In this document: one piece after another, positions 61,601 through 64,000 of the stretch | Layout of the letters: the number at the start of each line of letters is the position of its first letter | Numbering within the stretch: the stretch's first letter is position 1 | Origin: Chitinophaga flava | GTDB lineage: Bacteria; Bacteroidota; Bacteroidia; Chitinophagales; Chitinophagaceae | Reading direction: 5' to 3' | Assembly: GCF_003308995.1 (NCBI RefSeq) | Contig: NZ_QFFJ01000003.1 | Span: 186,001-250,000, forward strand | Length of the DNA: 64,000 nt | The notes under the pieces: generated by a model | Told to the model about the DNA's origin: nothing | The model's input: the letters and a program-made list of their open reading frames with translations, nothing else | The model's database searches: none | Translations under genes and position numbers: made by a program

Positions 61601-64000
61601 CGTGGTGGTTGCTGAAAAGGCTGCTCCATTCGTTATCTCCGCGTTTTACCAGATATACCCTGAACAGGTTACCGGCCGATAAGTCAAAGGACAAAGTACG
61701 GTCCTTGGCCATCAGTTCATTCAGATAGGCCTCCTGCGAAGTTTTATCCTGATTGCTGATATCCAGATAGTGCCAATCGGTATGTCCATGACGGTCTATG
61801 ATCTGCACCAGTGCATGTTCCCAGGCAAAACGCAGACGCAGCACACTGTAGCGCTGTTGCGCATACTGCCAGGCCTGTTGCAGCAGAGCTGGATTTATTG
61901 CGCTGTAGTAATCCCAGGATAACTGCACGCGATAGGCATCATCCACATCTCCCTGATGCAACGCATGGTAGATAAAGCCTTCCTGCAGGCTGCCCGCCAG
62001 GTAAACACCAGACACTTCCTGTTGCGACTGCAACGTCGATAACCAGGCATTGGAGATAATATTATCTGTATCGCTGGCTGTCAGCCAGGTACGCGATGTA
62101 GCACCCAGCCATTCAATCATCTCTTCCAATACCTGCCGATACTGTGCTGCCAGCGTTGTGAGCAGGTCAGCTGCTATGTTTCCGGAAATATTGAACTGAA
62201 GACGGCCGCCTATCACCAGTCCGTTGATATTGATCAGGTGATGGTCTCCATTGGAAGCATCTATGGGACGGCCGCTGTCCTCTCCTGCCAGCTGCCATCC
62301 ATTGCTGCCGGCACTTTCCTGGCCATCGAACTGACCGAGGTAGTTGAAGCTGATACGAGGTAAACCTTCAGGACGATAGCCTGTCAATATCCCATAGCCG
62401 ATACCGTTAGCTGGCACCGCACGTAAACTCTCTTTGGCTGCTACCAGTTGTACACCATAGTCATCGCCATCGCTGATGATCTCCACAGGATACATGGTGG
62501 TAAACCAACCGCTGGTATGCGTAATATCGATAGAGGCCGAAAGGGCTTCACGACCATGGCTTTCCAGCAATATGTAATGACTTGTTGCTCCGGTGATACG
62601 AGACAAGGCAATACCCAAGGCACTTAATAGAATATCGTTAATCTGTGTATTATAAACATGATGGCTTTCACGCAGCAAGCGACCAGTATAGGCGGTATCC
62701 AATAACAGGGAGGCATAACTGACAGCTGATGTAGACAGGCTTTCCAGCAGGGCATTGCCTGCATTTATTCCCGGCAACAGAGCAGACCAGTATTGCTGTT
62801 CTGCTATAGGCAGCTCGTAACCGGAGATCAGCGTAGCCCACTGACGATAGCTGCTGCCTTTGGGGCCCAGCCACTCTATCAATGAACGTGTATCCGTTGT
62901 AGTTACCGCAGACAAATGATTGTAAATACGCTCCATATCCGCCACCAGCATACGCCAGCTCACCGTGTCTATTAGCAGGTGATGGATAGCCAGGAAGAGG
63001 CGTGCACGACCATCTGCATAACCTTCCAGGTAGCCGGCTTGTAATAACCGGTCTCCATAAATGTCAAAGTCTGATTGCCAGGAGGTCAGTAAAGTATGTA
63101 AGGCTTCCGGTGTATTCACCGTACGGATGTCCAGTCGACGAATATCTACGCTGGTTGCTTCTTCACTGTAGTACTGTGTACCATCCGGAAGATAGCGCAA
63201 ACGCAAACCGTCATGATAGTTAAACAACGCTGTCAGCGTATGTTCCAGCAGTGCCAGATCCAGCACAGGCACACTGATCAGGAAAGACTGATTCCAGTGG
63301 TGGTACTTCGGCAGCTGGCCGCTGGAGATATTGGTAAAGAACCAGCGTTGTATCGGCAGCAATGGCACCTCCCCGGACAGGATGCCCTGTTCTGTTTCCA
63401 GTTGTACGGAAGACGCAGCACCTGCAGCAATCACATTTGTATACAAAGAGGCAATAGTGCGATAACGGAAGATATCTTTTACAGTAACATGAATACCCGC
63501 CTGTTGACGCAAACGGCTCACCAGCTGGATACTCACAATGGAGTCTCCACCCAGCCGGAAGAAGTCATCATCTACCCCGATCTTATCAGCGGATATACCC
63601 AGCACCTGACCGTAGATAGCACACATCGTTGCTTCCGTGTCATTTTCAGGAGCACGGTAATGGTCACTGTCGCTCAATACCGGTTCCGGTAAAGCACGAC
63701 GGTCCAGCTTTCCGTTGATGGTTAATGGTAATCGTGACAAATGCACCAGGGCTGTTGGCAGCATATAATCCGGCAGATAGGAACTCAGGTATTCCAATAT
63801 ATGCTCATGATTCAAAGGCTCATTGGATACATAATAACCAGCCAGGTACTTATTGCTACCGGACTGTTCTTTCACCAGCACTACGGCCTGTTTAACTCCC
63901 GGATAGGTGGCTATGCGGTGTTCTATCTCGCCCAGTTCGATACGATAACCTCTGATCTTCACCTGGAAGTCGGCACGGCCGATATATTCCAGATCCCCAT
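41460..64000 (-). CDS. Giant non-ribosomal peptide synthetase, C-terminal 7,500 residues
   Basis: Multimodular NRPS, cut by the right window edge; the frame stays open past 63962, so the GTG there is not its start. Residue 1 below is that GTG codon. Visible order: end of A1, T1 (Ser141), E1, C1, A2, T2 (Ser1639), E2, C2, A3, T3 (Ser3147), C3, A4, T4 (Ser4207), C4, A5, T5 (Ser5259), E3, C5, A6, T6 (Ser6779), E4, and TE (GWSMGG, Ser7367). Carrier domains have GGDS or GGNS. All C domains keep HHxxxDG, E domains keep HHLLIDTVSW-type motifs, and A domains keep YTSGTTG and NGKxDRR/NGKxNHK. Only A4 (Asn) and A6 (Ile/Val) have recognisable pocket codes. The system would build a peptide with several D-residues, released by the fused thioesterase. 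Six modules are seen, so the whole assembly line is larger. The adjacent kinase/regulator pair might control it, but this is only inferred. Confidence 0.95.
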   Translation of the reverse strand, partial: GDLEYIGRADFQVKIRGYRIELGEIEHRIATYPGVKQAVVLVKEQSGSNKYLAGYYVSNEPLNHEHILEYLSSYLPDYMLPTALVHLSRLPLTINGKLDRRALPEPVLSDSDHYRAPENDTEATMCAIYGQVLGISADKIGVDDDFFRLGGDSIVSIQLVSRLRQQAGIHVTVKDIFRYRTIASLYTNVIAAGAASSVQLETEQGILSGEVPLLPIQRWFFTNISSGQLPKYHHWNQSFLISVPVLDLALLEHTLTALFNYHDGLRLRYLPDGTQYYSEEATSVDIRRLDIRTVNTPEALHTLLTSWQSDFDIYGDRLLQAGYLEGYADGRARLFLAIHHLLIDTVSWRMLVADMERIYNHLSAVTTTDTRSLIEWLGPKGSSYRQWATLISGYELPIAEQQYWSALLPGINAGNALLESLSTSAVSYASLLLDTAYTGRLLRESHHVYNTQINDILLSALGIALSRITGATSHYILLESHGREALSASIDITHTSGWFTTMYPVEIISDGDDYGVQLVAAKESLRAVPANGIGYGILTGYRPEGLPRISFNYLGQFDGQESAGSNGWQLAGEDSGRPIDASNGDHHLININGLVIGGRLQFNISGNIAADLLTTLAAQYRQVLEEMIEWLGATSRTWLTASDTDNIISNAWLSTLQSQQEVSGVYLAGSLQEGFIYHALHQGDVDDAYRVQLSWDYYSAINPALLQQAWQYAQQRYSVLRLRFAWEHALVQIIDRHGHTDWHYLDISNQDKTSQEAYLNELMAKDRTLSFDLSAGNLFRVYLVKRGDNEWSSLFSNHHAILDGWSMPLLLSYVHEVYLQLLKGVPVVVKEDRSYAEAQRYLQQHRGDNEAYWTAAVARLEEPEDLSSLLRTDKRHIRLSDYRHVLQPAEQSLEISGTRYEALKRLCAANGITLNAVLQYCWHRQLSLYGNSRTTVVGMTVSGRNLPINDIEQSVGLYINTLPVIMEHEPGSVLAAIKHLQAHIGEVNSRSDVNLGRLHPGGERLFSSLFVFENYPLPAGEEGQLSIQFRSSMEKLDYPLAVVASERGQVMSLQLKYAAELFDDAIIAQLLSGVELILEQLTAHPDITVSSLVHLREAQYQQIVFDWNNTVRDYPANKTIHQLFEEQVRSNPHAPAVVYEETRLTYAELNEKANRLAAYLRERYIIQPDDLITLVLDRTADILTAILAILKAGAAYVPVSPEYPDERIHYILEDTRTKVVLTNEVYKDRLQTAASIETIDTAVLWEKTLDSFKAENLSPLATPTDLAYVIYTSGTTGAAKGVMIQHRSVINLINALVPVHTLDRHERVGCYSNYVFDAFVYEAFPVLANGNTLYLYPDSIRTAPDALRSYIDKERISVTFIPPVLLREFLSAPTGLSLIFTGGEQLPDLSDISFNGTLLNEYGPTEATVCATIHPYHPGDSTANIGRPLANTTVYVLDGTGKPVPVGAIGELYIGGAGVARGYLNQPSLTATRFVADPFAGGDARLYQTGDLVRLLPNGELEYISRADFQVKIRGYRIELGEIEHRMAGYPGIKQAVVLVKEQSGGNKYLAGYYVSDEGLNHESILEYLGSYLPEYMLPAALVHLEQLPLTINGKLDRRALPEPVFTDNDHYRAPENDTEAAMCVIYGQVLGISGDKIGVDDDFFRLGGDSIVSIQLVSRLRQQAGIHVTVKDIFRYRTIAALYTNVIASGATSAVQLETEQGILSGEVPLLPIQRWFFANVSSGLLPKYHHWNQSFLISVPVLDITLLERTLTVLLNYHDGLRLRYRPDGTQYYSEETTSVDIHRLDIRTLDTAEALHTVLTSWQADFDIYGGRLLQAGYLEGYADGRARLFLAAHHLLIDTVSWRMLVADMERIYNHLSAVTTTDTRSLIEWLGPKGSSYRQWTTLISGYQLSVPEQEYWSDLLPGIKAGNAVLSALAVKDKSNAQLMLDTAYTSRLLRESHHVYNTQINDILLSALGVALSRVTGETSHYILLESHGREALSASIDITHASGWFTTMYPVEIISEGNDYGAQLVAAKETLRAVPANGIGYGILTGYSPEGLPRISFNYLGQFDGQESAAGSGWQLTGEDSGQQLDVSNGDHHLININGLVIGGRLQFNISGSLAADLLITLAAQYQQVLEEMIDWLGATSRTWLTASDADNIISNAWLSVLQAQQEVSGVYLAGSLQEGFIYHALHQGEVDDAYRVQLAWDYHNAINPALLQQAWQYAQQRYSVLRLRFAWEHELVQIIDRHGYTDWRYLDISNQDKASQEVYLNELILQDRTLPFDLSAGNLFRVYLVKRGEHEWSSLFSNHHAILDGWSMPLLLNYVHEVYLQLLQGTPVAVREDQSYAEAQRYLQQHRGDNESYWTAAVRQLEEPEDLSSLLRADQRHIRLSDYRHILQPAEKALLISGTRYEVLKQLCVANGVTLNAVLQYCWHRQLSLYGNTRTTVVGMTVSGRNLPINDIEQSVGLYINTLPVIMEHGAGSVLAAIKHLQAHIGEVNSRSDINLGRLNPGGDRLFSSLFVFENYPVPAGANGEEGLLSLQFRSSVEKLDYPLAVVVAEQGPEIKFNIKYAAELFDDAIIAQLLSGVELILEQLTTHHDITVSSLVHLREAQYQQMIFDWNNTVCDYPADKTIHQLFEEQVNVSPDATALVYEDVHLSYTALNAKANQLAAYLRERYNIQPGDLIALVLDRTADMLTAILAVLKAGAAYVPVSPDYPDERIHYILADTRTKVVLTNGIHVERLQTTDLSAAVEVVDSAVLWDEKLKGYKAQNLTPLAASTDLAYVIYTSGTTGQPKGVMIEHHSVLNTVSSIREAYDFTKACRIAAYTAFVFDVSVSEFFISLLYGNELHLLSNELRTDADAISAYLLNQEINYLYLPPAMLALLPRIAYPALEAVIYAGEPCAPETGKYWSAQKRLYNYYGPTETTIYATGKRIEDGDTHLIGRPVANTQAYILDQELRPVPAGVAGELYIGGAGVARGYLNQPELTRQRFIDNPFRHLAENSKLYKTGDLVRYQPDGNIEYIGRVDFQVKIRGYRIELGEIEHYMTSYPGIEQAVVLVKELGDGNKSLAGYYVSDVPLNHEHILEYLSSHLPEYMLPAALVHLQQLPLTINGKLDRRALPELVFTDSNDFRAPENDTEAAMCAIYGEILGIAPEKIGTDDDFFRLGGNSIMAIRLINRLKTVMDIRINISTVFTCRTVRKLTAHLYSGATENVSITVPVITSPEEQLLSFAQERLWFIENYEGGSSAYNIPIVLQLQPEVDKGCLVHALRTIVQRHEIFRSVIRTGKDGHGYQVVMDDNIYPLQITEKLLQTRQELDNALTSDATQVFRLEEEYPVRAAIYDMQGEGYLSLVLHHIAFDGWSTDILIRELLQHYHRYVALQQNDIVKAATLAMSPLPLQYKDFALWQRRYLTGAALDKQLSYWKNKLSGYETLQLPTDYHRPAKVSYAGADLSFSLDKTTSDNLRAVSYELEVSMYSLLLSGYYLLLSAYSNQRDIVLGSPTTNRHYSEIADVIGFFVNTLALREEIDPEQRITDFIRQVGASVVTAQLYQDLPFEKLVEELKITPDASRHPVVQVIFDGHNFGTHSTSEDSSLFSPYARHTDFKVAKFDLSVMVSDSGEEIQGAFNYATSLFGENTIAGYIDTYKEILSQLSTLVKGSDQKIKSLRYVDGAAYDKIKHQDNDTAKLYPTTATIHGLFEAQVTQMPDQLAIVCGDRRLTYRELNEQSNQLAAYLKKNFDVQPDDLIVLCMDRSADMLISMLAILKAGGAYVPADVSHPDDRLRYIISDTRTKVVLSNEQHTERIKSLTAELPLKVINTEDIYFQTSLSVRYSSENVAIAVEPSQLAYVIYTSGTTGRSKGVMVEHRNVVNYLFNVQDILPEDLARVDFSGNLSFDLSVTTTLYPLCFGKSLYIFEGSITEVAAYEQHLITHGIELVKSTPAYLSLLNNPEVRVKTAIVGGEKLLRHQISRILSCFTTIIDEYGPTETTVGATYYRIDDTVTEFSIGKAYHHYRVYVLNDQLQPVPTGAIGELYIGGTGVSRGYLNQPELTHERFIENPFGSGYLYKTGDAVRYLPDGNLEYIGRTDFQVKIRGYRIEPAEIEHQLAAYPGITDAVVLAREQAGGIHYLTGYYVSAATLDEQALRDYLGSYLPEYMIPSVLIRLDALPLTANGKLDRRALPDPAFTGEGSYEAPANEMEKQLCVIFGEVLELAVDRISVTDDFFRLGGNSIMAIRLVNRLNTLPGVKTGVSAVFNCRTIRKLAATLQEDTGDHVTITAPAISSPEEQLLSFAQERLWFIENYEGGSNAYNVPLVLKLQEHVNTENMLLALRAVIHRHEVLRSRIRTTEEGLSYQQVQDDTVSPLTISRRELPSEAALHTELAARANRVFRLVEELPVSITFYTLPSEVHYLSIVLHHIAFDGWSTEILLRDLSNYYHHYEYLTAGDIAQAEKSLPAPLPLQYKDFALWQRHYLKGAVLDRQLSYWRDKLSGYETLHLPTDKPRPGNISYEGANISFVVDKPTSEGLRVISRELEVSMYSVLLSGYYLLLSAYSNQQDIVVGSLVANRHYGEIADLIGFFVNTLVLREEIDPEQRITDFIRQVGAAVIEAQLHQDLPFEKLVDELDVEPDVSRHPIFQTTFNMQAFGGREGADQLFQPYQQPGQYNIAKYDLTVMLNDSGEEIYGTFNYATALFEAETITGFITTYTTILSQLVSGKGSQLKTLHYLDESGLATMLRHSRGAVQPFVADKTIHQLFEEQVAATPNAVALVYEETKLTYTELNAKANQLAAYLRERYTIQADDLIALVLDRTADMLTAILAVLKAGAAYVPVSPEYPDERIHYILTDTHTKVVLTNEVYVDRLQTAAGIEAIDAAVLWEDKLKTYEAENLPPLATSTDLAYVIYTSGTTGAAKGVMVQHRSVINLISALVPVHTLDRHERVGCYSNYVFDAFVYEAFPILTNGNTLYLYPDSIRTAPDALRSYIDNERISVTFIPPVLLREFLSATTGLSLIFTGGEQLPDLSDIPFNGTLLNEYGPTEATVCATIHPYHPGDSTANIGRPLANTTMYVLDPMGRSVPVGAIGELYIGGAGVARGYLNQPSLTATRFIADPFAGGDARLYKTGDLVRQLPNGDLEYIGRADFQVKIRGYRIELGEIEHRMTGYPGIKQAVVLVKEQSGGNKYLAGYYVSDVPLNHEHILEYLSSYLPDYMLPAVLIHLVQLPLTINGKLDRRALPEPVFTNNDHYRAPENDTEAAMCAIYGQVLGISADKIGVDDDFFRLGGDSIVSIQLVSRLRQQAAIHVTVKDIFRYRTIASLYTNVIAAGAASVVQLETEQGILSGEVPLLPIQRWFFTNISSGLLPKYHHWNQSFLISVPMLDITLLERTLTVLLNYHDGLRLRYRPDGTQYYSEETTSVDIRRLDITTLETPEALYALLTSWQSDFDIYGDRLLQAAYLEGYADGRARLFLAAHHLLIDTVSWRMLVADMERIYNHLSAVTTTDTRSLIEWLGPKGSSYRQWTTLISGYELSVAEQEYWSDLLPGIKAGNAVLSALAVKDTSHALLALDVTYTSRLLRESHHVYNTQINDILLSALGVALSRLTGEKKHYVLLESHGREALSASIDITHTSGWFTTMYPVQIISEGNDYGAQLVAAKETLRAIPANGIGYGILTGYRPEGLPRISFNYLGQFDGQESAAGSGWQLTSEGSGLSIDASNGDHHLININGLVIDGRLQFSISGSIAADLLTTLAAQYQQVLEEMIEWLGHASRTWLTASDTDNIISNAWLSVLQSQQEVSGVYLAGSLQEGFIYHALHQGEVDDAYRVQLFWDYHNIINPALLQQAWQYAQQRYSVLRLRFAWEHELVQIIDRHGHTDWHYLDISDQDRASQEAYLNELMLQDRALPFDLSAGNLFRVYLVKRGEQDWSSLFSHHHAILDGWSMPLLLNYVHEVYLQLLHGVPVVVREDHSYAEAQRYLQQHRGDNETYWTAAVARLEEQEDLSSLLRADQRHIRLSDYRHILQPAEKALQISGTRYEMLKRLCAANGVTLNAVLQYCWHRQLSLYGNTHRTVVGMTVSGRNLPVNDIEQSVGLYINTLPVIMEHSAVSVLSAIKHLQAHIGEVNSRSDINLGRLHPGGERMFNTLFVFENYPVPAGADGEEGLLSIQFRSSMEKLDYPLAVVAAERGQVINLQLRYASELFDDATITQLLSGMELVLEQLTTEPEIAGTSLVHLREAQYQQMIFDWNNTVREYPADKTIHQLFEEQVKASPGALALVYGDVRLSYAELNAKANQLATYMRAHYELRPDDLVALYLDRSEQMVIAILAVLKAGAAYVPIDVIYPDDRISYILSDTATRLVLTNEVYQEKLTRLTTAAIAAIDQHEWKGAMNDLPAYNLPHINIAADLVYVMYTSGTTGMPKGVMVTHSNVARLVKNTDYIRIDATDRIMGISNYAFDGSTFDIFGALLNGALLILSDKNLLHDIGRFDNMLQEEQVTIFFITTALFNLLVEEALPGLRNLKYILFGGEHVSFKHVTAFLDNYISVTLLHVYGPTETTTFATSFRCNNQVEAADGIVPIGHPLSNTTTYVLDSNLRPVPVGAIGELYIGGDGVARGYLNQPALTQERFIDSPFSRLETNSRLYKTGDLVRYLPDGNIEYIGRTDFQVKLRGYRIELDEIATALSSYGEIKQSIVVVKENADADKTTRYLAAYYAAATAVEDAVLREHLSVSLPDYMIPTVFIHMDKLPLTANGKVNHKALPEPVLSNATDQESLPRSVQEAILREIYAEVLKVPAASIGIRDDFFRLGGDSILGIQLQNKIRQQLGVKVNMKDIFTHRSIEQLHDKVIAKAAEAVKIVTEQGILSGEAALLPIQEWFFSQSLNDPHHWNQSFTIRTGELDTTLLQTALKELAAFHDALRLRYQVDETGRYRQYYHPEAEAPEMKILDVRTIPYEEGGAAFADELLQILTGYQHHFNLSEGPLYSVAYLHGFADGSAQIYFALHHLIVDTTSWRILRDDLQTIYTALAAGSAVVLGDKGTSYRQWAASLQDYHPGHTDEISYWRKTTESYHSSADILSQLAEGETTHHHMAIGVDSVTTQLLLTEAPKAYHATANDLLLAAWGLTLSAITGNVDHFLVLEGHGREEITGFDLSRTVGWFTTMYPVCLHTVPGDIGSTILSVKEYLRAVPGKGLGYGALNGYIKADLPRVSFNYQDQSDNQQMEENIRPEWALTEEQAGKSALDNIDHYLIAANGTVINGELRFDIKGKLGQETVDRLAIVFHEMLAAVAQHCQNRETTYSPGDFTEDFDPFIKLNPDKADRPILFLLPPAVGGAESYLGNIISQLKDVPIVAFNNYYMHLKPKLTQEEFTEISYEFLARYYADLIRKLQPSGKYHLFGWSMGGILAFEIARQLTASGLEVEKVAMVDSLFKIGYVSDLYHSTVLGKINMSYDPQLKERIAKHVLLFKATKTGDRILETATESQIQLVNHYVASADNYLSEVLPGGSAEIVEFDGDHDTWVFDQNVVKKIAGHL
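45301..49790 (-). repeat. A-T-E-C coding repeat, copy 1
   Basis: This 4.5-kb stretch (A5, T5, E3, C5) matches the stretch at 56161-60650 base for base with no net insertion or deletion: shared landmarks are offset by exactly 10,860 bp at both ends and at the carrier-domain serine codon. Similarity is high to the eye, with scattered single-base differences. Confidence 0.85.
46690..51230 (-). other. NRPS module 5 (C-A-T-E)
   Basis: C4 follows an L-configured donor. A5 has the same nine pocket residues as A2 (D, A, Y, F, I, T, E, V, C), so the same amino acid is expected twice. T5 and E3 follow, so the residue is delivered as D. Confidence 0.8.
51230..54400 (-). other. NRPS module 4 (C-A-T), predicted Asn
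   Basis: C3 is of the type following a normal L-configured donor (LHHIAFDGWST). A4 pocket residues are D, L, T, K, I, G, E, V, G plus Lys, almost identical to the published Asn codes DLTKVGEVGK and DLTKLGEVGK; Asp codes have His in place of Glu. No epimerase. Confidence 0.8.
54400..57545 (-). other. NRPS module 3 (C-A-T)
   Basis: C2 again follows an E domain. A3 pocket residues read D, V, S, Y, I, A, Y, I, Y plus the A10 Lys, a code I cannot assign. T3 has GGNSIM. There is no epimerase, so an L-residue is expected. Confidence 0.8.
56161..60650 (-). repeat. A-T-E-C coding repeat, copy 2
   Basis: Covers A2, T2, E2 and C2. It lies directly next to copy 3, so copies 2 and 3 are a tandem pair, while copy 1 is 6.4 kb away across A3-T-C-A4-T-C. 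Confidence 0.85.
57545..62040 (-). other. NRPS module 2 (C-A-T-E)
   Basis: C1 has NHHAILDGWS, and its position after E1 marks it as accepting a D-configured donor. A2 pocket residues by alignment to GrsA PheA are D, A, Y, F, I, T, E, V, C (positions 235, 236, 239, 278, 299, 301, 322, 330, 331) plus the A10 Lys. I do not recognise this code. T2 and E2 follow, so the residue is released as D. Confidence 0.8.
60661..64000 (-). repeat. A-T-E-C coding repeat, copy 3 (cut by window edge)
   Basis: Covers A1 end, T1, E1 and C1. Offset to copy 2 is 4,494 bp at the carrier serine and 4,503 bp at the C-domain end, so one 9-bp difference exists, caused by a three-residue shorter loop in C1 (LPAGEEG against VPAGANGEEG). 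Confidence 0.8.
62040..64000 (-). other. NRPS module 1 (partial A-T-E)
   Basis: The A1 end is from the RGYRIELGEIEH core, then T1 (FFRLGGDSI) and E1 with HHLLIDTVSW and ESHGREAL. The pocket-forming part lies outside the window, so its substrate cannot be read. The epimerase implies a D-residue is passed to C1. Confidence 0.85.

Noticed and set aside
63960..63962. GTG codon as the start of the NRPS
   Set aside because: The frame is open to the window edge and the codons before it (GDLEYIGRADFQ) are conserved A-domain sequence, so the gene starts outside the window.

Overview
The window looks like a chromosomal segment of a gliding-type Bacteroidota, most likely a Chitinophaga relative (family Chitinophagaceae). 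This is an inference from SusC/SusD outer-membrane systems with an ECF sigma factor and FecR anti-sigma factor, many TlpA/DUF4369-type and lipoprotein genes, promoters of the Bacteroidota form TAnnTTTG, and a very large non-ribosomal peptide synthetase (NRPS). No rRNA, phage or transposase gene was recognised.

Layout. 1-7.4 kb (minus strand): the first codons of a tricorn-like peptidase, then a two-gene operon of a SusC-like barrel protein without a plug and an alpha-2-macroglobulin-like protein with a TonB plug built into it. 7.4-12.6 kb (minus): DinB-like protein, SF1 helicase, DUF1963 protein, hemolysin III membrane protein and a lipoprotein. 12.7-15.1 kb (plus): an atypical short-chain dehydrogenase and a ribonuclease-inhibitor-type LRR protein. 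15.16-15.63 kb (minus): four tRNA-like genes with odd acceptor ends. 15.7-19.5 kb: a TetR/GIY-YIG operon divergent from a cyclopropane fatty acid synthase gene, then a methyltransferase and a class IV aminotransferase. 19.6-28.9 kb (plus): a complete sigma/FecR/SusC/SusD/lipoprotein/TlpA locus. 29.1-30.8 kb: an AidB-like acyl-CoA dehydrogenase whose 3' end runs into the decayed end of a four-repeat CRISPR remnant. 31-40 kb: single genes for DUF5996, acyltransferase, VOC, SDR and intradiol dioxygenase proteins, plus unknowns. 39.5-41.4 kb: a LytS/LytTR-type two-component pair. 41.46-64 kb (minus): the C-terminal 7,500 residues of a giant NRPS that continues beyond the right edge.

The NRPS is the dominant feature. 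The visible order is (A)-T-E / C-A-T-E / C-A-T / C-A-T / C-A-T-E / C-A-T-E-TE. It would add at least six residues and release the product through a fused thioesterase. Pocket residues point to Asn in the fourth and Ile or Val in the last adenylation domain. The A-T-E-C unit is present in three near-identical copies, two of them in tandem.

The observations most worth a second look are the split plug/barrel pair, the tRNA-like array whose ends extend into an 11-bp acceptor-side helix starting near the predicted transcription start, the CRISPR remnant that supplies the stop codon of the AidB-like gene, the SDR protein that lacks its catalytic tyrosine, and the E-TE ending of the NRPS.
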